Assembly (NCBI GenBank): GCA_964019415.1 | Contig: OZ025887.1 | Coordinates: forward strand, 6,463,732-6,527,731 | DNA from: Ianthella basta | Lineage: Eukaryota; Porifera; Demospongiae; Verongiida; Ianthellidae | Length of the DNA: 64,000 nucleotides | Reading direction: 5' to 3' | Part shown: one piece after another, positions 12,447 to 23,178 of the stretch | How positions within the stretch are numbered: position 1 is the stretch's first letter | Layout of the letters: the number at the start of each line of letters is the position of its first letter | The notes under the pieces: generated by a model | Database searches by the model: none | Seen by the model: the letters and a program-made list of their open reading frames with translations, nothing else | What the model was told of the DNA's origin: nothing | Program-made: the position numbers and the translations under genes

Positions 12447-15400
12447 CAAAGGATACATACCTTGACTCAACATGAGGCTCTGTGTGGGCTGTCCTAACTA
12501 ACAGTGAAAGCACAGCATCCTGAGGGGGAGGAGAGGAGAGGGGAAGGGAGGGAGGGGAAGGAGAGGAGAGGGGGAGGAGAGGAGAGGGGAAGGGAGGGAG
12601 GGGACGAAATGACACACTTCAGATAACCCCAGTGACAGATACCTGCCAATGAGTGTCTTGCCTCACCTTTTGCTCACTGCTGTCAACGTGGTGCAGGATG
12701 GAGCCCAATAGCACGAGGGCCTCAAAGCGGGGTGTGTGGGCCCCTCCTCCCTGGAGGACCTGCTCGCAGCCCATCAGCAGGGCAGGCACCAGCAGGGTTG
12801 CCCCTGGCAACTGGCAGCTGTAGAGCTTGGAGGTGTGTCTGATGATGGCGGCAGTCATTTCCTGTGTGTGTGCCAGAGCAGCCATCACAAGACCGGCAAA
12901 GGGAGCAGTGGCCACATTTGGCAGGGGAGGGGATCCACAGGATACCCCACCTGCCTCGGCACTACATCACAGGGTTATTGTGATTGGGAGAATAGGTGTG
13001 CTACCATGGCAACCATACAACTGCATAAGATGGCTTCTCCAAACACAGAGAACTCATCCAATGTCAGATAATGGTCAGGCACCATCAACAGTCAAACAAG
13101 AATGGAATGCATGAAAGATTATCGCCAAATCACTCTCTGAAGCCATTGTGGGCCCCTTTCTGTCTCCAGACCACAATGGAGGGCTACCCACACCAAGGGA
13201 CAGATGCAATCCAGCAGGGTCACATCCTGTTACATCACCTCTCCCAGGGTCCACCTTCCCCAAAAGGGCTCCCCTTCCTCAGTCCCGGGCCACAACATGG
13301 TTCAGGGGAAGGTTGGAGCCGGCTAGGCATCCCTCAGACACAGTCACACCTCACACTGCCACCACCCTAACACCCCCCACAAGCCCCACCCCCTCACCTG
13401 ATTGCCCTCGTTGAGTGTTGTGTTGAGTTGGTGGTAGAAAGCCGAGAGGTGGGTGGGGTCAGGTGGGAGGAGCCAGTGCCTCACAAACATTCGGCACAAC
13501 AGCTCGTGGCCAACCTGGCGGCAGGCTAGCCAATCAGCTGATGGGACTGGTTGGCATGACGACAGACTCCATGGCGCAAACATGAGAAGTGGTGGCAACC
13601 ACAGTGGCAGAGTGGGCGTGGTCTGATTGTCAAGGGAAACGCCACTGTTGTGCTCCACCTACAAACATGAGCAGTGCTTGACCTTAACCCACAGCTGCTG
13701 TTTCATTTATATCCCCCGCATACCACTTAGTAACTCTAGTGCAATACTAAAATGGTGGCCATTTCCCTATACTGGCCATGTATAAGGATATCATCCTATA
13801 CTGGCCATGTATAAGGATATCATTCCTATACTGGCCATGTATAAGGATATCATTCCTATACTGGCCATGTATAAGGATATCATCCTATACTGGCCATGCA
13901 TAAGGATATCATTCCTATACTGGCCATGTATAAGGATATCATTCCTATACTGGCCATGTATAAGGATATCATTCCTATACTGGCCATGTATAAGGATATC
14001 ATTCCTATACTGGCCATGTATAAGGATATCATCCTATACTGGCCATGTATAAGGATATCATCCTATACTGGCCATGCATAAGGATATCATTCCTCCGGGG
14101 TTTCCTAGAGAAATGATGCATAGCATTTGATTGCTGGTATCATTTTAGACGTTTGGTGTGGTCCTCATCCCATTCCTTTTTTCCTGCAGGTTTTCAAGAG
14201 AAGTATGTTTATATTGTAAATATGTGTATATCTTAATACTAAATGTTCATTACGTACATACATTCCTCAAACCTGCAGGGAAAAGGGATTAGACTAGACT
14301 AATGCCGAATCTTTAAACAATTAGGTGCAATCAAATGCATCGAGCTGTTTCTTCGGAAAAACCCGGAGGAATGATATTTGTTTGTTATACATTGCTACCA
14401 TAGGGGAAGACACCATTTTTGGATGCAAAAATGTTGCATAATAACTAATGTACCATGGTGAAACAGCTGTGAACCCTCTGGTGCATATTGTGTGTGTTGT
14501 GGTATGTGTTGTGGTATGTGTGTTGTGGTATGTGTGTTGTGGTATGTGTGTTGTGGTATGTGTGTTGTGGTATGTGTGTTGTGGTATGTGTTGTGGTATG
14601 TGTGTTGTGGTATGTGTGTTGTGGTATGTGTGTTGTGGTATGTGTTGTGGTATGTGTGTTGTGGTATGTGTGTTGTGGTATGTGTGTTGTGGTATGTGTG
14701 TTGTGGTATGTGTGTTGTGGTATGTGTTGTGGTATGTGTGTTGTGGTATGTGTGTTGTGGTATGTGTGTTGTGGTATGTGTGGTGTGGTATGTGTGTTGT
14801 GGTATGTGTTGTGGTATGTGTGTTGTGGTATGTGTGTTGTGGTATGTGTGTTGTGGTATGTGTGTTGTGGTATGTGTGTTGTGGTATGTGTGTTGTGGTA
14901 TGTGTGTTGTGGTATGTGTGTTGTGGTATGTGTGTTGTGGTATGTGTGTTGTGGTATGTGTGGTGTGGTATGTGTTGTGGTATGTGTGTGTGCATTCATG
15001 CAACAGATGTAACAGCAGTTACTGGTTGTGCCCGAAGACAAGAGCTCTCTGTAAAGAGGCACTCGCCATAGGCTGGTGCTGAGAGGTCAGATCAACTGTG
15101 ATCAGAGCAATAATCAATTATTATTGAAATAGCGATGGTCACTACAGCAGCAGTGGCAGAGTGCGGTGGCAATGACAGGGGCCATTCCCAATGCTAATTC
15201 TATGATGTCACTGATTGGTAAGGATGTTTTTGATCGAGCAGCCACCGAAGATGGTCACTCCCAAATGCTACACTGCTCTGTCATTCCAGTGTTTGCCTCT
15301 GTTTGCAATCATGCCACAAATGTGACATTCCTCATGTATACGCTAAGTTTCACTATAACCTACAGGTAAGCACTTGTAAGGTTTGAAATAAAACATTAAA

Positions 15401-18400
15401 GTTGAAATTGAACATCAATTGCTTTAGCTGTTGCATCTTTATCTTTTTCATGGAATTTACTTTCATTATGAAATGGTCTACTGCAATACCATTGAATGTA
15501 TTGATCACTGCCTCACTGTCTACAGCGACTGTGTGGCATTGCTGCTCAGCATCACATACAGTAAGATGCTCTGTTCTCCACCTCCTCCCTCTATCCCCCT
15601 CCCCTCCCCTCCCTCTATCCCCCTCCCTTCCCCTCCCTCTATCCCCCTCCCATCCCCTCCCTCTACCTTCTCCAGGAGAGTCCAGGTCTTCTGAATGTGT
15701 TTCATTGCTTCCTGTCTGTGCAGGGGATGAGGCAAATGACTCACATCCCCGAGGATACCAAGCACGCGCAGCCAGACAGTGGTTGCCACAACAGAGTTCC
15801 AACCCGATGCAAAGTTCTGCTGCTCCTCCTCCTCCTCCTCCTCTTCCCCCTCCCCCTCCCCTTCACTGCCACTGCCCCGCCCCTCATTGTCTTCACTGCT
15901 GTCATCCCTGACAATATGCTCAGAGATGGGAGGTGGGGAGCTCTTCCACTCCTCCTCGGCAGCCTCTCTCTGCAGCCCTGCAGGACACGTCAGTAAAGGA
16001 AGAGACTGTGAGCTGAGGTGGACCAGACACACTGTCACTTTAGTAGCATGTAGCAAGTCATGTTCCCACACAACACTGAGGTAGAAGCCACCCAGGGTGT
16101 GAGGGTGGGGAGCCCAGGTTGCACCAAGGATGGCAGGTGCAGCGCACATGGATGGCTGGTGGACCACTTTTGTGGCTTAGTCATGCAGGGCCATGCCTTA
16201 TCCTGTATCCTCTATCACGCAGCTGCAGCAGGAGCACAAGCCAAGTGTCCCATCCACTGCACAGCACTACTCAACACACTTAGGCAGCCCCTCCCACCTG
16301 CAGTGCAGCCCCTCCCACCTGCAGTGCAGCCCCTCCCACCTGCAGTGCAGCCCTCCCACCTGCAGTGCAGCCCCTCCACCTGCAGTGCAGCCCCTCCACC
16401 TGCAGTGCAGTCCCTCCCACCTGCAGTGCAGCCCCTCCCACCTGCAGTGTAGCCCCTCCCACCTGCAGTGCAGTCCCTCCCACCTGCAGTGCAGCCCCTC
16501 CCACCTGCAGTGCAGCCCCTCCCACCTGCAGTGCAGCCCCTCCCACCTGCAGTGCAGCCCCTCCCACCTGCAGTGCAGTCCCTCCCACCTGCAGTGCAGC
16601 CCCTCCCACCTGCAGTGCAGCCCCTCCCACCTGCAGTGCAGCCCCTCCCACCTGCAGTGCAGCCCCTCCCACCTTGCTCGAGGTCCAACATACCTTGTCC
16701 TGCAAAACTGCTTTCCAAACAGGGCTCAAGGGGAGATCCCCCCACGTCAGGTGACCGTGGCAGTGCCCTGCTGGCTGATGTGTGTCCTGTCCAACTCCCT
16801 GTTGAGAGCATGTGTTCACTGACGGTCTTCCGCAACGGCCCAGCATTGGGGCTCAGCTCTCGGCGTGACAAGGAGGGGGTAAAGAATGACGTCACTGTCA
16901 GGGAAGATTGAGGGAAAGTCCCAGTGCTGCTTCCCCCTGATCCTTGGCGAATAGGGGTAGGCTTGTCCTTTAAAGATGCAATGGAGGTTGATTCACAGGG
17001 TACGCTAGTGGTAGGTGAGGGGATGTCAAAGGACTGGTCCAGGATGCTCGCTGATGTGGAGGTGACCTTCACAAGGGTGGGGTTGTGGGCAGGGACTCGG
17101 GAGGCAGGGTGGTCCGCCGGGCTGTAACGTGGCCGTCTGATGGACCACCGACGCCCAACTGTCCTGGCAGACGGACTGGGGGGTGGGCTCACTTCACGGT
17201 CAGGCTGGTTGGGGAACTCCCCCTGTTGGTTGCTGGGTCTAGCATGTGTCCTTGGCCGTGCCCTCTGCTCCATTTGCTCCAGAGGCAGACACTTGAGATC
17301 CACCGAATAAAGGACTTGGCAGAGCACTTGAGTCATGTGGTCCACAGTGGTCTGGAGGAGTGGGATAACTTACATGTGTGCACCAAATGGGGGCGGGTGT
17401 TCCCTCCCCTCCCTCACCTGCCAGGTGGTCAGCACCACCCTCCACTGGGTGCGCTGCTCCAGCAGCTGCTGCAAGCTGTCCCACAGAGTTGGCGGGAGGG
17501 GCAGGGCTATCGACGCTCGCACAAAACACACAAAGATGGTCTGTGGTAGTGACACAGGTGGATTGCATTGGTGAGTGGCAGTGGGGTGGGTGGTTCAGTG
17601 GGTGTGGTCATGGGTGTGGTCAATTGGGTTTGGCCAGTGGCCATGGCTGCATACCTTAAGTAGCGGTTGTGCTAGCTCACTGGCCAGGTTGGTTGTCCCA
17701 CCAGAGGGGGGTTCCCCTTGCAGGAGGTCCCCTGCCACCTTAAGGAGGGTCTGCAGGAGGTGCAGCCAGCCCTCTTCACTCAGCAGCCACTGCTGGGCCA
17801 TGATACGGTACAGTCGGATGGCTTCTCGGCACAGCTCCAGGTGAGAGGTGAACGAGGACCGGTCTACAATCCCGTCATGACTCATGTAGAAGGCCTGTCG
17901 ACAGTGTGAGATGAACAGCTGCAGACAGGGCTGCAAGCCTGCTCGTACATCTTTATGGCCAATGTTGCTGGCTGGCCTCAGCACCTCCCAGGACACACCA
18001 TCCTTCTCATCACACTCTGTGCCTGCCTCTCGCATAAACAAGGGGGGGGCTGCGGCCTGGGGAGGTGGAGGGGGAGGGGGGGGTGTGGAGGGGAGAAAGC
18101 ATGTTACCCACCACCATCATCGGCCATTTGTCTACCCACCTCCACACCCACCTGGATCCACTGAATGTAGAGCCGCACGACCTGATGGGGCATCCTGTAG
18201 TGCACTGGGAGGTCAAAGCTCTGGAGCACCAGAACATAAGACTCCGGTCATGTGACAATCACATGACTGTCACAAGGGCTCAGGTCATGTGACAATCGCA
18301 AGACCATCACAAATGGCTCAGGTCATGTGACAATCATATGACTGTCACAAGAGCTCAGGTCATGTGACAATCACATGATCATCACAAGAGCTCAGGTCAT

Positions 18401-21400
18401 GTGACAATCAGAGGAGGTTGGCCATGATTCTGATTGTGCAACATATTTATGACGTCACCGCGTAAGAATAATACTACACAGCATGTTGCACGATGGCTGC
18501 AAGCGACCAGGAAAAGAGTAAGTTGGCAGTTTCTTATGTGTCATTCCTGCAGAAGGGGTGACCAGTTTGCACACCTTATTTGTGCTTCCTGCTATCTTCG
18601 CTTGCACGTGAAGAAGCTCCCTTTTTCTCCGCCGTCTACCGCATCAGCGACATAGGGGTAGGGGAGGGGTAGAATCAATTTTAGATTCTGCTTCAGCAGC
18701 GCTTTCGAATGGTGTGCAATGCATGCGGATACCTGCAAGCTCGAGCGAGGAAGCGAGGGTCACCCTACAGTACAGAATATTTACAGTCCGTATAAGTATA
18801 AATTCGTTACGCGTGTGCTTCCCAGACACAGTCATGTGATATGTGGCCACCCTCCTCTGTGTGACAATCATATGACTGTCACAAGAGCTCAGGTCATGTG
18901 ACAATCACATGATCATCACAAGGGCTCAGCTCATGTGACCATCACATGATCTGTCAGAACCAGTGGGGCTAACCTGTCGGAACATCTCCAGCAGCAGCTG
19001 CACATTGTCTGCTGTGCTGAGAAGGGTCTGCTTGACCAGCTCCACCCCATCCACCTGAGCAGGGTAGCTGGCGCTGAGCGAGGCTGAGAGCGGCAGGTCC
19101 TCCAGCGGGGGCAAGCACGCTGCCAGCTTATGGCTGCTGAGACAGAGCCACTTGAGCACTCGATCCAGGACCTGATGCCTCACCTCGTGGTAGAGTGGGC
19201 TGTGGGTGTCGTAGCGTGGAGCAGCCTCCTGCTCAGGCAGGGCGGAGCCTCCTTCCTGTCTCCGGTAGAGTGTGTCCCTGGGCCTGCCATAGAGAGTGGT
19301 GAGGTAGTGCAGAGTGAACTGGTAGAAGAGGTGGGCAAAACCTCTGATGTGGTGGGACGGGTCAGCCCACTGCAGCCGCCCGACCTGCGCTGTAAGGGTT
19401 TGCAGCAAGACTTCGGTCAAGTGCCTGGTGCGCGGCGTCTTTAGCAATGCAGGGATGGTCTCGGGGTACAGAGGTTTGACGCGTGCTATCCCAACACCAC
19501 CTGGCAATGTGTGTGTGGGGGGGAGGGGGCGTGTGGGGAGGGGTGTGTGGGGGGAGGGTGTGTGGGAGGAGGGGGTGGGGATAAACAAGTGACTCAAAGG
19601 TAGCACTAGCCTTGGATAATTAGTGGGCACAAGCTCAAAAGGGGCACATCATTAGCAGTCAAACATGTCTGGTACAAAACTGAACAGTGATTTGAGCATA
19701 GACAATCATTGATTGTAGGAGATATTATGTGGCAGAGACACGGAGGACCCTCCCGTTGCATGAACAGAGAGGACCCTCACGCCGCATGAACAGAGAGGAC
19801 CCTCACGCCGCATGAACAGAGAGGACCCTCACATCGCATGAACAGAGAGGACCCTCACATCGCATGAACAGAGAGGACCCTCACGTCGCATGAACAGAGA
19901 GGACCCTCACGCCGCATGAACAGAGAGGACCCTCACGTCGTATGAACAGAGAGGACCCTCACGCCGTATGAACAGAGAGGACCCTCACATCGCATGAACA
20001 GAGAGGACCCTCACATCGCATGAACAGAGAGGACCCTCACGTCGCATGAACAGAGAGGACCCTCACGCCGTATGAACAGAGAGGACCCTCACGTCGTATG
20101 AACAGAGAGGACCCTCACGTCGCATGAACAGAGAGGACCCTCACGTTGCATGAACAGAGAGGACCCTCACGTCGCATGAACAGAGAGGACCCTCACGCCG
20201 CATGAGCAGAGAGGACCCTCACGTCGCATGAACAGATAGGACCCTCACGCCGTATGAACAGAGAGGACCCTCACATCGCATGAACAGAGAGGACCCTCAC
20301 GCCGTATGAACAGAGAGGACCCTCACGTCGCATGAACAGATAGGACCCTCACGCCGTATGAACAGAGAGGACCCTCACATCGCATGAACAGAGAGGACCC
20401 TCACGCCGTATGAACAGAGAGGACCCTCATGTCGTATGAACAGAGAGGACCCTCACGCCGCATGAACAGAGAGGACCCTCACGCCGTATGAACAGAGAGG
20501 ACCCTCACATCGCATGAACAGAGAGGACCCTCACGCCGTATGAACAGAGAGGACCCTCATGTCGTATGAACAGAGAGGACCCTCACGCCGTATGAACAGA
20601 GAGGACCCTCACGCCGTATGAACAGAGAGGACCCTCACATCGCATGAACAGAGAGGACCCTCACGTCGCATGAACAGAGAGGACCCTCACGCCGTATGAA
20701 CAGAGAGGACCCTCACGTCGCATGAACAGAGAGGACCCTCACGTCGCATGAACAGAGAGGACCCTCACGCCGCATGAACAGAGAGGACCCTCATGTCGTA
20801 TGAACAGAGAGGACCCTCACGCCGTATGAACAGAGAGGACCCTCATGTCGTATGAACAGAGAGGACCCTCACGCCGCATGAACAGAGAGGACCCTCACGT
20901 CGCATGAACAGAGAGGACCCTCACGCCGTATGAACAGAGAGGACCCTCACGTCGCATGAACAGAGAGGACCCTCACGTCGCATGAACAGAGAGGACCCTC
21001 ACGCCGCATGAACAGAGAGGACCCTCACGTCGCATGAACAGAGAGGACCCTCACGTCGCATGAACAGAGAGGACCCTCACGTCGCATGAACAGAGAGGAC
21101 CCTCACGTCGCATGAACAGAGAGGACCCTCACGTCGCATGAACAGAGAGGACCCTCACGTCGCATGAACAGAGAGGACCCTCACGTCGCATGAACAGAGA
21201 GGACCCTCACGTCGCATGAACAGAGAGGACCCTCACGTCGCATGAACAGAGAGGACCCTCGCTCTCCAGTATAAAACACCTAACTCAGGTGCGCATGATT
21301 ATGGCGTCATTTGTCAGCCCCCATCCACTTGTCTGTCTCAGTGTCCACAGATGGCCAAGACCTCAACTGCTAGCAGTGACTCAGTGACTTAATGTGCTCT

Positions 21401-22951
21401 GCTCTCAATCAGGTCACATCAGGTCACTGTAGCCTTCAGCAGTGCCCTAACAATTAAACATGCTGTGATACACTGAGCCCACTTGCTGAGTGGCAGCATG
21501 TCAACACACAGCCACCCACCTCCCCTCCCACAGCTCCTCCCCCTCCTCACCCACTCCAGGGGATGTGTCCCACCATGTGGTGGACCCGCTTTCTCCAGTG
21601 GCGTACGACCCAAAGTGCATTGCAGCAGATGAACTGGACTCCTCAGACTGCTCTAGGGGCTGCCCCCTCTCTGTGATCAGTGGAGGGGGAAACCCTGGCA
21701 CTGCAGTGGCAAACAGCTCTAGACAATCCTCCTCGGCTGCGTCCTGAACAGCCAAGAGGAACAGGACCAGGAGCTTGACGCCATAGCAACGAAGGCTGAG
21801 GATGTTCTCGGGATGGAGCAACTTGTGCACCACGGCACCTAAACACAACAACAATCAAGGAACAATAATATCATAAACAACAACAAAATGACACAGAAGT
21901 GCTCTGGCGGTTGTAGCGCACTAGTGCAGAACTCACACACACTGTTGTACTGCCACTTGGCCTGTAGCCTCTCAGGGAGCAAGATGATAATCATCTAGCC
22001 ACAGAAGGAGAGGATGGGGAAGGGGGTTGGGAGGATGGAAGGGGGAGGGGATGGGAGGGGATGGGAGGGGATGGGAGGGGATGGGAGGGGAGGAAAGGGA
22101 GGGGGAGAGGATGGGAGGGGAGGGGAGGAAGGGAGGGGAGGGGAGGAGGGGAGGGGGAGAGGATGGGAGGGGAGGGGAGGGGAGGGGAGGAAAGGGAGGG
22201 GGAGAGGATGGGAGGGGAGGGGAGGAAGGGAGGGGAGGGGAGGAAGGGAAGGGGAGAGGATGGGTGGGGAGGGGAGGATGGGAGGGGAGGGGAGGATGGG
22301 AGAGAAGGGGAGGGGAGGGGATGGGAGGATGGGAGGGGGAGAGAATGAAAGGGGAAGGGAGGGGGAGAGGAAGGATGGGAGATGAGAGGAGGGGATAGGG
22401 GAGGTGGAACAAAGGAAAGGAGTTGAGGGATGAGAGGGTAGGGCAGAGGGTGTGGAGGGATATGGCAACATTGCACAGTGCATGCCCGATGCTCTGCCTC
22501 ACCTCCAGCATGGGGAGGACACAAGCAGTCAATTCTGTGAACCCAGTGTCTGACGTCTTCCTGGCACCTGGGAAGAGAGGGGTGGGTGTCGAGGCACAGA
22601 GGACGCGCACAGTCACTCAAACTCACTCTTAGTCTGGAAATGCGCCTCTAAGCTGGTGAAAGAGGAATAGAACACGTAAAAGATGGCCTCAGGGTGTTTC
22701 TCAAAGAACGGCTTCCTCTTCGGCTGGGACAGCTTGTCTGTGCACAAACATCAAATCGTTCAATGAACGCACGAGCATTACACCACACGCACACCCTACT
22801 ACAGCCGTCCTGCTGTCCGGCCGCTGTACCGCGCACCGAGCAAGTGCTTGAAGGTCCTGAGTCTTTTGATAGGATCTCGTGAAGCGTCAAGGAACTTCCT
22901 CTCGAGGACTTCGACACTTGTCGCATTGGGACCCGGTCGGAAGGGCCACAT
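5477..22951 (-). CDS. RALGAPA: Ral GTPase-activating protein alpha subunit (RALGAPA/TULIP1), more than 20 exons
   Basis: Catalytic subunit of the RalGAP complex, a tuberin-like GAP for RalA/B. Start ATG 22951 ([10 protein letters not shown]). Exons fixed at both ends: 22951-22837, 22737-22627, 7783-7667, 7551-7408, 7075-6917, 6023-5893, 5745 onward. Others recognised by homology: near 21.95 ([14 protein letters not shown]), 21.84-21.5, 19.5-18.97, 18.0-17.65, 17.3-16.67, 16.0-15.67 (RVLGILGDV), 13.66-13.4, 12.9-12.66, 9.1-8.88 ([13 protein letters not shown]), 8.3 and 8.17 kb. The C-terminal RapGAP domain (about 7783-5893) includes [12 protein letters not shown], the Asn-thumb block [17 protein letters not shown], and [10 protein letters not shown]; the tail has [12 protein letters not shown], as in RALGAPA rather than RALGAPB. 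The stop is uncertain: the frame stays open to 5244 through Thr-His codons, but a GTGAGG donor at 5476 could end the exon. Confidence 0.9.
6060..6896. repeat. Intronic GT/GGGTGG minisatellite (RALGAPA)
   Basis: Tandem array in the intron 6916-6024. The plus strand mixes CCACCAGCACAC and ACATCACAATAACAC modules of 10-30 bp, giving composite units. Nested CACCAGCA blocks dominate 6565-6800. On the transcribed strand the modules contain GCTGGTGGGTGTGT, a donor-like string, and the array starts about 20 nt after the real 5' splice site. Confidence 0.9.
7800..7893. repeat. G-rich minisatellite
   Basis: Tandem GGGAGGGGCAGGAGG-type units just upstream of the exon starting at 7783 (minus strand), so they form the C-rich polypyrimidine side of that acceptor. 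Short G runs at 7080-7094 and 7562-7582 sit at the two next acceptors in the same way. Confidence 0.8.
8380..8876. repeat. 28-bp intronic minisatellite (RALGAPA)
   Basis: About 17 copies of a 28-bp unit built from CATACAGTACACCTCCC plus CATACACACAC, with T/C variation in CATACAG/CACACAG. The minus-strand unit reads ACTGTATGGTGTGTG, and the first copy overlaps the end of the exon ending near 8875 (minus). Confidence 0.95.
9745..9890. repeat. GGGGA/GGGGAGGGGA purine tract
   Basis: About 145 bp of near-pure purine on the plus strand built from GGGGA and GGGGAAGGA steps. It is intronic in RALGAPA, directly beside the exon block ending near 9735. Confidence 0.9.
10161..10398. repeat. 24-bp intronic minisatellite starting at a splice donor (RALGAPA)
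   Basis: About 10 copies of a 24-bp unit whose minus-strand sequence begins GTGGTCACACCCCCTGTTAG. The first unit begins exactly at the donor GAG|GTGGTC after the exon block [14 protein letters not shown] (exon end 10399). Some units also contain CTGTGAGTCA, a better donor consensus. Confidence 0.9.
11207..11443. repeat. 31-33-bp intronic minisatellite (RALGAPA)
   Basis: Seven copies of a unit containing GGAGGGAGGCCTATGTCCCT and TTGAGTGGG. On the minus strand it starts 8 nt after the donor GTAAGT at 11451. Confidence 0.9.
12338..12446. repeat. Paired (TG)n and (CA)n tracts
   Basis: A TG tract (12338-12372) and a CA tract (12413-12446) about 40 bp apart form a potential hairpin in a RALGAPA intron. 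Confidence 0.8.
13753..14092. repeat. 30-bp minisatellite
   Basis: About 11 copies of a 29/30-bp unit containing CTATACTGGCCATGTATAAG and GATATCATTC, differing by one T and by GTATA/GCATA. Intronic in RALGAPA between the blocks at 13.66 and 15.67 kb. The rest of 14.1-15.5 kb holds only the TGTGTTGTGGTA array and unique sequence without a supported exon. Confidence 0.95.
14488..14993. repeat. 14/12-bp TGTGTGTTGTGGTA minisatellite
   Basis: About 36 units alternating between 14 bp (TGTGTGTTGTGGTA) and 12 bp (TGTGTTGTGGTA). Open frames in all directions across it are low-complexity artefacts. Confidence 0.95.
16285..16672. repeat. 21-bp minisatellite beginning at a splice donor (RALGAPA)
   Basis: About 18 copies of CTGCAGTGCAGCCCCTCCCA plus C. 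On the minus strand each unit reads CTGCAGGTGGGAGGGGC, i.e. a CAG|GTGGGA donor. The first copy coincides with the 5' splice site CAAG|GTGGGA after the exon ending at 16673. If unspliced it would encode in-frame GGRGCTA heptapeptides, so coding use cannot be fully excluded. Confidence 0.92.
18231..18408. repeat. Tandem TCATGTGACAATCACATGA repeats
   Basis: Four to five copies of a roughly 43-bp unit centred on GGTCATGTGACAATCACATG with CATCACAAGAGCTCA, in a RALGAPA intron. The same array resumes at 18860-18955, so the 451 bp between is an insertion. CACATGATCAT is shared with the promoter repeats at 41465. Confidence 0.85.
18409..18859. mobile_element. 451-bp MITE (non-autonomous DNA transposon)
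   Basis: Terminal inverted repeats CAGAGGAGGTTGGCCA (left) and its complement with one mismatch (right, ending TGGCCACCCTCCTCTG) enclose 451 bp without a long ORF. A perfect 9-bp direct repeat TGTGACAAT abuts both ends (18400-18408 and 18860-18868). It interrupts an older tandem array in a RALGAPA intron. The interior contains a palindromic TGACGTCA (18450-18457). The 9-bp duplication resembles Mutator-like elements while the CAG start recalls hAT; superfamily undetermined. Confidence 0.75.
19753..21259. repeat. 26-bp minisatellite, about 58 copies
   Basis: Regular array of GAACAGAGAGGACCCTCACG plus a variable six-base end (TCGCAT, CCGCAT, CCGTAT, and forms with CACATC or CATGTC). Intronic in RALGAPA. 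Variation is confined almost wholly to the CpG-containing end; a few copies have GATAGG for GAGAGG. Confidence 0.97.
22013..22395. repeat. GGGAGGGGA purine-rich tract
   Basis: About 380 bp of plus-strand purine built from GGATGGGAGGGG and GGGAGGGGAGGAA modules, in a RALGAPA intron. Long open frames across it on both strands are compositional. Confidence 0.92.
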
Positions 22952-23178
22952 TGTCCCTACACGTACAATAATAAGTTCTCATACACTCCTTCATGAAGGC
23001 TTGTCGGCAGCCATTTTGGCACACGAGCACGTCAGTAAGGGAAATCCCTTACGAAAAGACTAAGATTACGTCATTGTATGACGAAGCCTGAATCTATTCT
23101 TAGGCTTTGCTCAGTCATTGATTGAAAGCATACTCCATCCACGTTCCGGCATCTCTTCTCCAGGGACGAACAGACACG
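22952..23178. promoter_or_regulatory. 227-bp divergent promoter RALGAPA / vWA gene
   Basis: Separates the minus-strand RALGAPA ATG (22951) from the plus-strand vWA ATG (23179). It contains CATTTTGGCACACGAG and TTACGTCATTGTATGACG, the latter with a TTACGTCA CRE-like site near 23069 and a second TGACG close by. Promoter function is inferred from geometry. Confidence 0.5.

Noticed and set aside
14445-15071. About 200-codon ORFs on both strands (Cys-Val or His-Thr rich)
   Set aside because: Produced by the TGTGTGTTGTGGTA array; open in several frames at once.
15166-15369. 67-codon plus-strand ORF inside the RALGAPA locus
   Set aside because: No homology or splice context; lies in an intron of the minus-strand gene.
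19753-21259. Regular repeats resembling a CRISPR array
   Set aside because: Units are contiguous with no unique spacers and sit in an intron of an animal gene.
22013-22626. Pro/Ser-rich 211-214-codon ORFs
   Set aside because: Compositional, from the GGGAGGGGA tract; only a short exon of RALGAPA near 22.57-22.5 kb is supported by flanking splice sites.
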